NCBI RefSeq assembly: GCF_019802125.1
Contig: NZ_JAHVHT010000005.1
Coordinates: 248,001-312,000, forward strand
DNA: 64,000 nt
DNA from: Tateyamaria omphalii
GTDB lineage: Bacteria > Pseudomonadota > Alphaproteobacteria > Rhodobacterales > Rhodobacteraceae
Reading direction: 5' to 3'
Shown: positions 8,429 through 17,000 of the stretch, in pieces
How positions within the stretch are numbered: the first letter of the stretch is position 1
Layout of the letters: each line of letters opens with the position of its first letter
Translations under genes and position numbers: made by a program
The notes under the pieces: model-generated
Told to the model about the DNA's origin: nothing
What the model saw: the letters and a program-made list of their open reading frames with translations, nothing else
Database searches by the model: none

Positions 8429-9078
8429 GCGCGACTGAACACCTTAAATCAACTGTTGCTGACGACTGGCACGCCGCAACGACACATGCCTTCACGGACG
8501 CCTTGGCAGACGGCACACTCAGCAACGACAAGATGGCGGGGTATCTGCAGCAAGACTACCTGTTCGTCGAAAGCTTTGTCCGCCTTCTGGCATCTGCAGT
8601 GGCACATGCACCAACACTGGCCGACGCGGTGCCCGGCGCGCAATTTCTGGGACTGATTTGTGGGACCGAGAACACCTATTTCTTGCGTGCGCTCGAAGCG
8701 CTTGAAGTGCCTCAGGCGGGTGAAGCAGCACCGGAAACCAAAGCATTCCAAACCCTCATGGACGAGGCGCGCCAGTCAGGTCGATACGAGATCATGCTGT
8801 CCGTGCTGGTGGTCGCAGAATGGATCTACCTCGACTGGGCCACGCCCGTTGAGGATCGCGCCGATGATCTGCCCTTTTGGCTGGGCGAATGGATCACACT
8901 CCATTCCGGTGCAGATTTTGCTGGTGTTGTTGCCTACTTGCGCGGACAACTCGACGCCACGTGGGAAACACTCGATGAAAACGCCCGGACTGACGTGACC
9001 AAGACCTTCACGGCTGCCGTTGCCCTCGAACGCGCCTTTTTCGATGCGGCATGGTCCGGCTTTCCAGTCGCCAGATGA
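8425..9078 (+). CDS. TenA-like protein, Glu type (TenA_E)
   Basis: The 217-residue protein is homologous to the TenA three genes upstream (QQDYLFVESFVRLLASA matches KQDYVFLIHFSRAWALA). The active-site Cys region APCVLGYGEIG is replaced by VVAEWIYLDWA, where Glu takes over. Glu-type TenA proteins are known from plants and bacteria. Some hydrolyse formylaminopyrimidine or aminopyrimidine derivatives of broken thiamin. With a Cys-type enzyme in the same operon, the two could act in succession: one deformylating, the other deaminating the imported pyrimidine. That division of labour is inference. The gene overlaps thiZ and thiX by four bases each. Confidence 0.85.
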   Translation: MSATEHLKSTVADDWHAATTHAFTDALADGTLSNDKMAGYLQQDYLFVESFVRLLASAVAHAPTLADAVPGAQFLGLICGTENTYFLRALEALEVPQAGEAAPETKAFQTLMDEARQSGRYEIMLSVLVVAEWIYLDWATPVEDRADDLPFWLGEWITLHSGADFAGVVAYLRGQLDATWETLDENARTDVTKTFTAAVALERAFFDAAWSGFPVAR

Positions 9079-9818
9079 CGGGATGGCGGGCAGGGATCGC
9101 GGCCGCGCTTCTGGCGGTGACGCTGTGGCAGATGGTGATCTGGACCACCGGCGTGGCGCGCTTCATTCTGCCATCCCCTGCCCTGGTCGCACAGACCATC
9201 TGGGACAGCCGTGCGCTTTTGGCCGAACATGCGGCGATCACCATGACCGAAGTGCTGATCGGCCTGGTCCTCGGCGCAGCCCTCGGCTTCGTTTCTGCCA
9301 TTGCACTCGTCGCCTCGCCCACGGCGCGAGCGCTGGTGCGGCCGATGCTCGTGTTCAGTCAGGCGATACCTGTCTTTGCCCTGGCGCCGATCCTGACGCT
9401 TTGGCTGGGCTTCGGTATGTGGTCCAAAATCGCCATGGCACTCATCATTATATACTTTCCAGTCACATCTTCGTTCTTCGATGCACTGATGCGGACAAAT
9501 CGCGATTGGTTGGGGATGGCCCGTGTCATGGGGGCAAGCTCCGCGCGCATCATGTGGCATATCCGCGTGCCTGCTGCACTACCCGGCTTTGCGTCTGGGC
9601 TGCGTCTGGCAGCGGTCTATGCGCCCATCGGGGCCATCATCGGGGAATGGGTCGGCGCGTCAAAAGGGCTCGGCTACCTGATGCTGCTTGCCAACGGTCG
9701 GGCCAAGACCGACCTCATGTTCGCCGCGCTCATCGTGCTTGCCGTGCTGACGGTGCTTTTGCACGCTGGTGTAAACAAGGTTTGTGAAAAGACCCTGGAT
9801 CGTTCCGAGGCCATTTGA
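9075..9818 (+). CDS. thiX: ThiX, permease of pyrimidine ABC importer
   Basis: A 247-residue BPD-type permease with about six membrane segments. The first is GIAAALLAVTLWQMVIW. The cytoplasmic coupling loop shows ARVMGASSARIMWHIRVPAALPG, the EAA-like motif of NitT/TauT permeases. I chose the ATG at 9075, which overlaps the stop of the Glu-type tenA as ATGA like every other junction in this operon. An ATG at 9051 is possible. This is the last gene of the thiamin operon. No clear terminator hairpin follows; the next 60 bases are unremarkable before a decayed gene begins. Confidence 0.9.
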   Translation: MTGWRAGIAAALLAVTLWQMVIWTTGVARFILPSPALVAQTIWDSRALLAEHAAITMTEVLIGLVLGAALGFVSAIALVASPTARALVRPMLVFSQAIPVFALAPILTLWLGFGMWSKIAMALIIIYFPVTSSFFDALMRTNRDWLGMARVMGASSARIMWHIRVPAALPGFASGLRLAAVYAPIGAIIGEWVGASKGLGYLMLLANGRAKTDLMFAALIVLAVLTVLLHAGVNKVCEKTLDRSEAI

Positions 9819-9879
9819 TCCCGTGTGGTTCCCGGCATCGAATGCCTGCGACGCCAACGATTGCTGGAACAAACGACTT

Positions 9880-10630
9880 CAAGCTTTCGGGCCTGCATGC
9901 GCGCCGTCCGCAATTCCGTATGCCGATGGTTGGCCCACGCCTGCTGAAATGTCGGAAGCGGACATTTTACGTGTGATCAAAGCTTTGGCGCATCCGCTCG
10001 ACGTGCTGCCCAAGCGGGGTTCAAGATCATAGGGTCTATGCAGCGCACGGATTCCTTGCGCGTCAATTCCTATCACCGTTGTCGAACACCCGCACCGATA
10101 GCTGGGGTGGTTCGTTTGAAAACCGTACACGGTTTGCGGTCGAGGTCGCGAAATCCATTCGCGCAAATTGGCCCAAGGCCTACCCGCTGGCCTTCCGGCT
10201 GTCTGCTACCGACTGGGTAGAGGGCGGACTGGAGGTCGAAGATACGGTTGAGATTGCCCGGCGTCTCAAGGCTGAGGGCGTGGATATGATTGACTGCTCG
10301 TCTGGCGGGATCGGGGGGAAGGAACGGCCGAAGCGCATGACAATCGCCGAAGGTTTCCAGGCACCATTTGCTGCTGAGGTTCGAAAGAAAGCCGAGATCG
10401 CGACGATGGCCGTCGGTTTCCTTTGGGATGCCAAGCTTTGCGAAGACCTGCTTGGGTCGCAACAGGCGGACATGATCGCCCTAGCACGAGAGTTGCTGGA
10501 TGACCCGAACTGGCCGCTACATGCAACAGCGCAATTGGATGCAACGGACGGCCACAGCCCTTGGCCAATCGAAGCTGGCTGGTGGTTGATGAAGCGGGAT
10601 CGGCTGCTTGCCAAGCTCGGCTTGCGGTGA
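9880..10630 (+). pseudogene. Remnant of an NADH:flavin oxidoreductase (Old Yellow Enzyme family)
   Basis: Pieces of a YqjM-like Old Yellow Enzyme run in three successive frames. APSAIPYADGWPTPAEMSEADIL lies in one frame (about 9900-9975). ARRAAQAGFKII lies in the next (about 9993-10028). AAHGFLARQFLSPLSNTRTDSWGGSFENR, leading into the intact C-terminal half up to the stop at 10630, lies in a third. That gives at least two frameshifts near 9978 and 10031. The N-terminal half, roughly 140 residues including the first FMN-binding strands, is missing. The remaining C-terminal part still has ALARELLDDPNWPLHA. The gene cannot make a working enzyme. It sits between the thiamin operon and the convergent two-component genes. 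Confidence 0.85.
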
Positions 10631-10705
10631 AGTTTGAACAGTCGCTTGGTTCGTGCCGCTCTTCGCCGTCTGCTTTCATCAAGCAACCGGAAACAGTTGT
10701 GTCAA

Positions 10706-11422
10706 CTAAGTCGACTGCTCCTCCAGTACACTGTCCGTTGTTTCCAAAACGTAGCCGAAGCCCCGAACATTCCTCAACGCGACATCTGTTGTCGCTTGGG
10801 ACAGCTTACGTCGCAGATATAGGATGTAGACCTCTACCACGTTGGTTTCGGGATCGAAGTCGTACCCCCACACGGCATTGAGAAGTTCCATCCGGTCGAC
10901 AGGGCGATCCGTGTGCTGCATGAGATGCGCAAGCAACGAAAACTCTGTTGCAGTAAGCGCAATCGGGGTCCCATCAACGGTGACTTTCTTCCGCCCACGA
11001 TCAAGACGTAGCGGCCCGATGCAAAGTTCTTCTTCTTGTGTTCCTGTGGTGCGGTCCGCACGCCGCAACAATGTCTCGACCCGCATGGCCATTTCCGCAA
11101 ACGCAAAGGGTTTGGTCAGATAGTCGTCGGCTCCCGCCTCAAGACCTTCGAGCTTATCCTCCAACGCATCTTGCGCCGTGATCATGAACACGAGGATGTC
11201 GTCGCCTGCCTGACGCAACGATCTGCACAACTCCGCACCTTCGGCATCTGGCAGAAGCCGGTCAAGTATGACCAATGCATAGTCTCCGCCGTTGAGCTGC
11301 TGCGCAAATTCCGCACCCGAGTGCGTCACATCAATTATGTGACCGCGCCGCCGTAACGTATCGGCAATCATTTCGCTGATCTCTGGATCATCCTCGACAA
11401 TCAGAATGCGCGCGGGGCTCAC
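10706..11422 (-). CDS. OmpR-family response regulator
   Basis: A 238-residue regulator with an N-terminal receiver domain: acidic pair Asp11-Asp12, phosphoacceptor Asp54 in LVILDRLLPD, Thr82 and Lys104 in YLTKPF. A C-terminal winged-helix DNA-binding domain has LTATEFSLLAHLMQH and the closing VEVYILYLRRKL-RNVRGFGYVL. The start overlaps the stop of the upstream histidine kinase by four bases, so they form one operon read from the kinase. The stimulus and targets are unknown. The kinase promoter side faces the glycan cluster at 13.3 kb, which is a possible target. Confidence 0.93.
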   Translation of the reverse strand: MSPARILIVEDDPEISEMIADTLRRRGHIIDVTHSGAEFAQQLNGGDYALVILDRLLPDAEGAELCRSLRQAGDDILVFMITAQDALEDKLEGLEAGADDYLTKPFAFAEMAMRVETLLRRADRTTGTQEEELCIGPLRLDRGRKKVTVDGTPIALTATEFSLLAHLMQHTDRPVDRMELLNAVWGYDFDPETNVVEVYILYLRRKLSQATTDVALRNVRGFGYVLETTDSVLEEQST

Positions 11423-13035
11423 GGCGTTGCCTCTGTATCGTTCATACCTTCCGCATCGAATGGCATGTCCAATCGTACTGTGGCGCCACCTTCGCTATGG
11501 TTTTCGATTGTGATGGTGCCGTCATGCTGCTCCATGATCCAACGTGCAATCGCTAGGCCCAGGCCACTGCCGCGCGCCGATTTTCCGCCGCGTGCGGGCC
11601 CACGCCAGAACCGGCTGAATGCGCGCTCGGTTTCCTCTGCCGCAAATCCTGGCCCGTGATCGGAAACCTTGACCACTGCACGATCCTGTTCGCAGGTCAG
11701 GTCCACATGCACCACACTCCCGGCAGGCGCGATACGAACTGCGTTGTCGAGCGGGATCAGGATGGCTTGCCGCAGCCTTTCCGCATCACCCCGCACGACA
11801 ACAGGCTCGGTTGGTTGGTGTGGGCGTATTGCAATGTCCTTGCGGCGGGAAAGCTCCTCGCTGTCCAGCAGGGTATCGGCCAAAACATCCTGCATGTTGA
11901 TGCGTTGCCTCTCTATGGGAATGGCGCCCGCCTCGCTTCGGGCCACGAACAACATGTCATCCACCAACCGGCTCATCTGCTCCGCCTTGACCCGGACGCG
12001 TTCCAAAGCTGTGCGCATGTATGCTGCTGTTGCATCCGGGTCGCTCAGTGCAATTTCCGCCTTTCCGCGTATCACGGTCAAAGGTGTACGCAGTTCGTGG
12101 CTCAGGTCGGCAAGGACTCGCGCGCGGCCTTCGGCCAGTTCTTTGTGGCGCGTTGCGGCTTCCTCAAGTTCGACGGTGCGGGCTGCTACCTCGGCCTCCA
12201 AACCAGATTTTGCGGTTAGTAGTGCGTCCCGTTGCTGCGCGATCTTGTCAGTCATGGCGTTGAACTGATCAGCCAATCGGCCGAGTTCGTCTCGCTGCCG
12301 GATTTGCACGCGATACCCAAGATCTCCGTTCGCCACGGCATCAGTGCCTTTGGACAGGGCTTCGACCGGACGCAGAACGCTGCGGAAGAAAAAGACCCCA
12401 AGCAACACGACGAGCAAAGCCATCACCGCAACCAGGCCGTAGGCAGAGGCGCGCATCCGTTCGATCAGTACATCCATGGATGCAATTGCGCCGCCGACCT
12501 CTTGGATCTCTCGCGTGACGCTGGCTGCCAACAAGTGATCCAGCGCGTCGTCCAAACGATGCTCGACATCGTCACGATAGATCCGTCGCGCCTTTTCCTG
12601 ATCCTGGTTAGTCAAGGCCGAGCCAATCTCTGTGCGCATCGCCTCGATCTTCTGGATGATGCCACGCAGTTCAGCCATGACCATCAGCTCGGCCTCTTCT
12701 TCGCGCACTTCGTCAAAGTCATCGACTTGCAAAAGCGCTTCAATCTCGGCGTGAACGGACGCTTCCATCGTTCCGATTGCACCAAGCAGGACGTCGCGTG
12801 CGGTTTCAACTTGTGACGGTTCCGGGCCAAGGATCAACAATTCGGCAATCTGCTCCGAATAGTCATTTGCCGCGCTTTCAATTGTTTTGATGGCCAGCGT
12901 CTGATCATAGGACGCGCGCATTTCTGCCAAGGCCGCATCATTGATGCGTAGGAAAGCGAGTAGACTCAGCGCAACGATTCCCGCCAACAGGACCACAAGG
13001 GCGAGGCTAAGCACGAGTTTCGTGCCGAACCTCAT
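11419..13035 (-). CDS. Membrane sensor histidine kinase
   Basis: From the ATG at 13035 the protein has 538 residues. A first membrane helix lies near residues 6-28, followed by a helical periplasmic sensor region rich in Glu and Asp (about 30-195). A second membrane helix (about 198-217) leads to HAMP, then a coiled segment. The HisKA box has His313 in LADLSHELRTPLT, followed by the HATPase motifs DNAVRIAP, DHGPGF and GSGLGLAI. A longer frame reaches 13155, but the extra 40 residues precede the membrane helix without sense; an ATG at 13107 is the other option. The sensor resembles the four-helix bundles of chemoreceptor-like proteins. Ligand unknown. Confidence 0.9.
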   Translation of the reverse strand: MRFGTKLVLSLALVVLLAGIVALSLLAFLRINDAALAEMRASYDQTLAIKTIESAANDYSEQIAELLILGPEPSQVETARDVLLGAIGTMEASVHAEIEALLQVDDFDEVREEEAELMVMAELRGIIQKIEAMRTEIGSALTNQDQEKARRIYRDDVEHRLDDALDHLLAASVTREIQEVGGAIASMDVLIERMRASAYGLVAVMALLVVLLGVFFFRSVLRPVEALSKGTDAVANGDLGYRVQIRQRDELGRLADQFNAMTDKIAQQRDALLTAKSGLEAEVAARTVELEEAATRHKELAEGRARVLADLSHELRTPLTVIRGKAEIALSDPDATAAYMRTALERVRVKAEQMSRLVDDMLFVARSEAGAIPIERQRINMQDVLADTLLDSEELSRRKDIAIRPHQPTEPVVVRGDAERLRQAILIPLDNAVRIAPAGSVVHVDLTCEQDRAVVKVSDHGPGFAAEETERAFSRFWRGPARGGKSARGSGLGLAIARWIMEQHDGTITIENHSEGGATVRLDMPFDAEGMNDTEATP

Positions 13036-13323
13036 GTTCAGTTGGCGTTCGCAGTCGGCTAAAATGTCACCGGATGTCACGTCGGTTGGGCTGGTTTTGG
13101 TTAACATACCATCCAATTTACGGCCAAAAACTGCCAAAACCACCGCCTTCCGCACTCTCTTAGTGAATTCTAATTTTACGGAACGGGGGCGCGGACATAG
13201 CTATTTTCATGAAGGTTTTGTGACAGGAACGCAGCAAAAATCGCGCTTCGAAAGATATACGCGCGAGCTCTGTTTTCGCTGCAAGCGGGGCGTATCCCCA
13301 CCGTTCATTGGAAGGATTTGAGC

Positions 13324-14580
13324 ATGTCGCGATCAATCAAGTCTCTGGCTAAGCGTGCGCCGCGTATCATGCTGTACTCGCACGATACGCTGGGCTACGG
13401 ACATCTCCGCCGCAACTTGTTGATTGCCAAAGCCCTATCCGAGCTTGATCAGAAACCCGAGATTCTGTTGATCGGTGGTATGCGCGAAGCGGGGGCCTTT
13501 GTCCTCCCTCCACGCACCGATTGCGTAACCCTGCCAGCCTACGCCAAACAAAGCGATGGCAGCTACAGGCCCCGAGAGTTGGGGGACGATATTGCCCGGC
13601 TTGCCCGTATGCGCAGCCGCATCATCAAGAGTGTAGCCGCCGGTTTTGACCCCGATCTGCTGATTGTCGACAATGTACCGCGCGGTGCACAGTTCGAACT
13701 GGATAACACGCTGGCAGCCTTGTCTCGTCGGGGTCACTGCCGCATAGTATTGGGCCTGCGCGACGTAATTGACGACAGCCAGGTCGTGCGCCGTCAGTGG
13801 CTGCGTCAGCGCAACTTCGAAACTGTGCGCCGGTATTATGATCAGGTTTGGATCTACGGCGATCCGAAACTCTACGATATTCTGAGTGATTGCGGCATGG
13901 ACGAGCGGTTCGGATCCCGCGCGCACTACCTCGGCCTGCTCGATCCAACAGGACGTGGTGAGACAAAGCAAGCCGCGATAGATCTAGAAGCGATCGTCGG
14001 CAACGACCGGCGCCCCTACGTGTTCTGTGCGGTAGGTGGCGGACGCGACGGTGCCGATCTGTGCGAGGCGTTCGCCCGCGCACCCATGCCTGCCGGTCAC
14101 CGCGGTGTACTGGTGACCGGGACACAAATGCCGGAAACGCTGCGCGATGGTGTTTTGAAACATGCTGAGGCGCGGGAAGATATGGTTGTGCTGCCGTTTG
14201 TGCACGAGCCGTTCGGCGTCATGGCTGGGGCTGCGCGCCTTGTCGGGATGGGTGGCTACAATACCACCATGGAATTTCTGGCAATAGATGCGCCGGCCCT
14301 GATTGTCCCGCGTTGCGAGCCCCGTCGGGAACAGGTGATGCGCACCACGCGCCTTGCAGCACGCGGACTGGTTTCGATGTTGCTGCCAGAGGATTTGTCA
14401 CCGGCATCCATTGGTGACTGGCTCGCCAACCCGGTTTCACACAGTGGAACCGTGCCGGACATGGCGGGGCTCGCCCGGGTTCAGGACATGGCGCGCGCAG
14501 CGCTTGCCGATGTGCCAACCGCCGCTGCCATCCAGCGCAACCACAAGCCCAAGTCCGAGCGGTTTATTTCTGCCGCCTGA
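13324..14580 (+). CDS. MurG/GT28-like predicted glycosyltransferase
   Basis: The 418-residue protein starts at the ATG seven bases after a GGAAGGA site; a TTG two codons earlier is less likely. It has two Rossmann-like halves: YSHDTLGYGHLRRNLLIAKAL near the N-terminus and FCAVGGGRDGADLCEAFARA after residue 230. A late stretch, FGVMAGAARLVGMGGYNTTMEFLAIDAPALIVPR, matches the sugar-nucleotide site of GT28/MurG-type enzymes. Members of this predicted group lack assigned substrates. It is the first gene of a five-gene cluster with two GT4 enzymes, an ABC exporter and a double kinase-fold protein. It probably begins or modifies an exported glycan. Confidence 0.85.
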   Translation: MSRSIKSLAKRAPRIMLYSHDTLGYGHLRRNLLIAKALSELDQKPEILLIGGMREAGAFVLPPRTDCVTLPAYAKQSDGSYRPRELGDDIARLARMRSRIIKSVAAGFDPDLLIVDNVPRGAQFELDNTLAALSRRGHCRIVLGLRDVIDDSQVVRRQWLRQRNFETVRRYYDQVWIYGDPKLYDILSDCGMDERFGSRAHYLGLLDPTGRGETKQAAIDLEAIVGNDRRPYVFCAVGGGRDGADLCEAFARAPMPAGHRGVLVTGTQMPETLRDGVLKHAEAREDMVVLPFVHEPFGVMAGAARLVGMGGYNTTMEFLAIDAPALIVPRCEPRREQVMRTTRLAARGLVSMLLPEDLSPASIGDWLANPVSHSGTVPDMAGLARVQDMARAALADVPTAAAIQRNHKPKSERFISAA

Positions 14581-14610
14581 CATTACAACCTCGGAGAAAG
14601 GATCAATGCA

Positions 14611-15852
14611 ATGTCCCTGACATCGAACTATCCGCCCACATCGCGTGTTGGATACGTGCTGAAACGCTATCCGCGGTACTCTGAAACGTTCATCGTTAAC
14701 GAAATCCTCGCGCATGAAGCAGTGGGGCAAGAGATTGAAATCTTTGCGTTGCGCCCCGTTGAGGAAACGCATTTTCAGGATCAATTAGGACAAGTACGTT
14801 CCCCCGTTACGCGTTTGCGCGACAAGTTTTCCGGGCCGGAACCATTCTGGCAGCGTTTGTCTGCTGCCTGCGAAGAGCGACCTGCTGCGTTGAATGTTCT
14901 TTCCACGCTTGATGGTATCGTTTCAGGCCAGGACGTCGCGCAAGCATTGGACTTGGCCGTCGAGGTTCGGCAACGCGGTGTGACGCACCTGCATGCACAT
15001 TTTGGAACGGTCGCAACGTCGGTTGCCAGACTGGCTGCCGCAATGGCCGGAATAGGGTATTCCTTCACGGCGCATGCAAAGGACATCTACCACGAGTACA
15101 GCGCACCGCAGCACCTCGACCTGAAGTTCAGGGATGCGGATATGGCCGTTACCGTGTCGGACTACAACCTGAGCTACTTGCGCGATACCTTTGCTGCGCC
15201 CCGCGCCGTCAGAGTTTATAATGGGTTGGATCTTGATCGGTTTTCCTGGACCCCTCCAAAACCGCATGCGCCAGAAATCCTCGCCGTCGGCAGATTGGTT
15301 GAAAAAAAGGGCTTCCATTTCCTGATCGAAGCACTGCGTCTGATGCGCAGTGCCGGGCGGGATGTGACCTGCCGCATCGTGGGAGCCGGTGATGAAGAAG
15401 AGCATCTGCGCGCCCAGATCGCAGAATCCGACTTAGCCGACTGCGTCCAGCTGGAAGGTCCGCGCCCGCAGGCTGAAGTGATCGAACTGATGCGCAACGC
15501 GGCCGTTCTTGCATGTCCATGTGTGGTCGGCTCCGATGGCAATCGTGATGGATTGCCAACAGTATTGCTTGAGGCGATGGCGATCGGTCTGCCGGTTATC
15601 TCGACCAATGTCGTTGGCATTCCCGAACTGGTCCGAGATCGGGATACCGGCCTTCTGGTTGCCGAAGGTGACGCAGAAGCGCTGGCAGCAGCCTTGGTGG
15701 AGGTTATCGATGATACAGGCTTGCGGCAGAACCTGTCGCAGCGAGCGCGTGCACTGATCGAACGCGACTTCGACATCACTAAGAGTGCGGGCGCCTTGCG
15801 CGCCATCTTTGCCAAATCGATCGAACGGCGGAACCGCAAGCAGGTGGCATGA
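14611..15852 (+). CDS. GT4 family glycosyltransferase
   Basis: A 413-residue GT-B enzyme. The N-terminal half has the acceptor-domain phrase RVGYVLKRYPRYSETFIVNEI and HLHAHFGTVATSVARL. The C-terminal half is typical of GT4: ILAVGRLVEKKGFHFLIEAL, then CPCVVGSDGNRDGLPTVLLEAMAIGLPVI with the catalytic E-x7-E type pattern, then PELVRDRDTGLLV. The YPRYSETF start is common in GT4 enzymes of exopolysaccharide clusters. Its stop overlaps the start of the next GT4 gene. Nucleotide sugar and acceptor are unknown. Confidence 0.9.
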   Translation: MSLTSNYPPTSRVGYVLKRYPRYSETFIVNEILAHEAVGQEIEIFALRPVEETHFQDQLGQVRSPVTRLRDKFSGPEPFWQRLSAACEERPAALNVLSTLDGIVSGQDVAQALDLAVEVRQRGVTHLHAHFGTVATSVARLAAAMAGIGYSFTAHAKDIYHEYSAPQHLDLKFRDADMAVTVSDYNLSYLRDTFAAPRAVRVYNGLDLDRFSWTPPKPHAPEILAVGRLVEKKGFHFLIEALRLMRSAGRDVTCRIVGAGDEEEHLRAQIAESDLADCVQLEGPRPQAEVIELMRNAAVLACPCVVGSDGNRDGLPTVLLEAMAIGLPVISTNVVGIPELVRDRDTGLLVAEGDAEALAAALVEVIDDTGLRQNLSQRARALIERDFDITKSAGALRAIFAKSIERRNRKQVA

Positions 15853-17000
15853 TGCACATTGCCTATATCTGTACTGATCCAGGCATTCCCGTCTGGGGCG
15901 CCAAGGGCGCGTCGATCCACGTTCAGGAAATCCTGCGCGCTTTTGTAAAACGCGGCGCACAGGTCACGCTGCTGACACCGCGCGCTGAAGGGGAGCGCCC
16001 CTCCGATCTGGCGCAGGTTGAGGTTCATCCGTTGCCCCCCGCCCCCAAAGGCGAACCAACGCACCGGGCGCGGGCGCTTTTGGCCGCGAATGATGCGTTG
16101 ACGGCGGCTCTGGATGACCTGCAACCGGATCTTGTCTACGAACGTCATGCGCTGATGTCCTACGCCGCCATGGAATGGGCCGCACAGGCGGGCCGACCGG
16201 GCGTGCTGGAAATCAACGCGCCACTCATCGCCGAACAGGCGGCGCATCGGCAGCTCGAACTCCCGCACGAGGCAGACGCCGCCGCCCGGCGGTCCATGCG
16301 GGCAGCACGGCTTGTCTGCGCAGTCACCGAACCGGTTGCGCAATACGCGCGGGCCATCGGGGGCAAGGACGTGATCGTTGTGCCAAATGCCGTGAACCCG
16401 GCCCGCTTTCCCGCGCCCCCACCGCGCCCAGATCGCCCCTTTACGGTGGGTTTCCTCGGCTCGATGAAACCCTGGCACGGATTGCCGACACTGGTTCAGG
16501 CCTTCTTCCAGCTCAAGCAGGCGGTGCCCGATGCCAGGCTCCTGATCGTTGGGGACGGCCCGGAACGCGCACGGATCGAAGACGAGTTCGCAAAGAGCGG
16601 CCTGTCAGGCGCGATCGAGATAACCGGGCTCTTGCCCGCCACCGCCGTGCCCGCCGCCCTCGCAAGGATGGATGTGGGAACAGCCCCCTATCACGCCATG
16701 GCTGACTTCTACTTCTCGCCGCTCAAGATCTACGAATACATGGCTGCGGCGCTTCCGGTCGTCACCACGCGCACCGGCAATCTCGACCAGCTTGTGCATG
16801 ATGGCAAAACAGGTCTCGTCACACCGCCCGGCGATGCCGATGCCCTGACCCGAGCTCTTGCCCAATTATCTACGGATCTGCCATGGGCGCAGGCGATGGG
16901 GACCGCTGGGCGCAGCCATGTTTTGGCGCACCACACTTGGGATGCGACGGTGGAGCATGTCCTGACACGTGCCCTTGGCCGCAACGTGCGTGCCGCATGA
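15849..17000 (+). CDS. GT4 family glycosyltransferase
   Basis: A 383-residue GT-B enzyme with MHIAYICTDPGIPVWGAKGASIHVQE at the N-terminus, the glycine-rich acceptor-side loop of GT4. In the C-terminal half are VGFLGSMKPWHGLPTLVQAF, LLIVGDGPERARIE, and FYFSPLKIYEYMAAALPVVTT with the conserved Glu pair region. It overlaps the previous glycosyltransferase and the following ABC exporter by four bases each, so all three are translated as a unit. It likely adds a later sugar to the same product. Substrate unknown. Confidence 0.9.
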   Translation: MMHIAYICTDPGIPVWGAKGASIHVQEILRAFVKRGAQVTLLTPRAEGERPSDLAQVEVHPLPPAPKGEPTHRARALLAANDALTAALDDLQPDLVYERHALMSYAAMEWAAQAGRPGVLEINAPLIAEQAAHRQLELPHEADAAARRSMRAARLVCAVTEPVAQYARAIGGKDVIVVPNAVNPARFPAPPPRPDRPFTVGFLGSMKPWHGLPTLVQAFFQLKQAVPDARLLIVGDGPERARIEDEFAKSGLSGAIEITGLLPATAVPAALARMDVGTAPYHAMADFYFSPLKIYEYMAAALPVVTTRTGNLDQLVHDGKTGLVTPPGDADALTRALAQLSTDLPWAQAMGTAGRSHVLAHHTWDATVEHVLTRALGRNVRAA

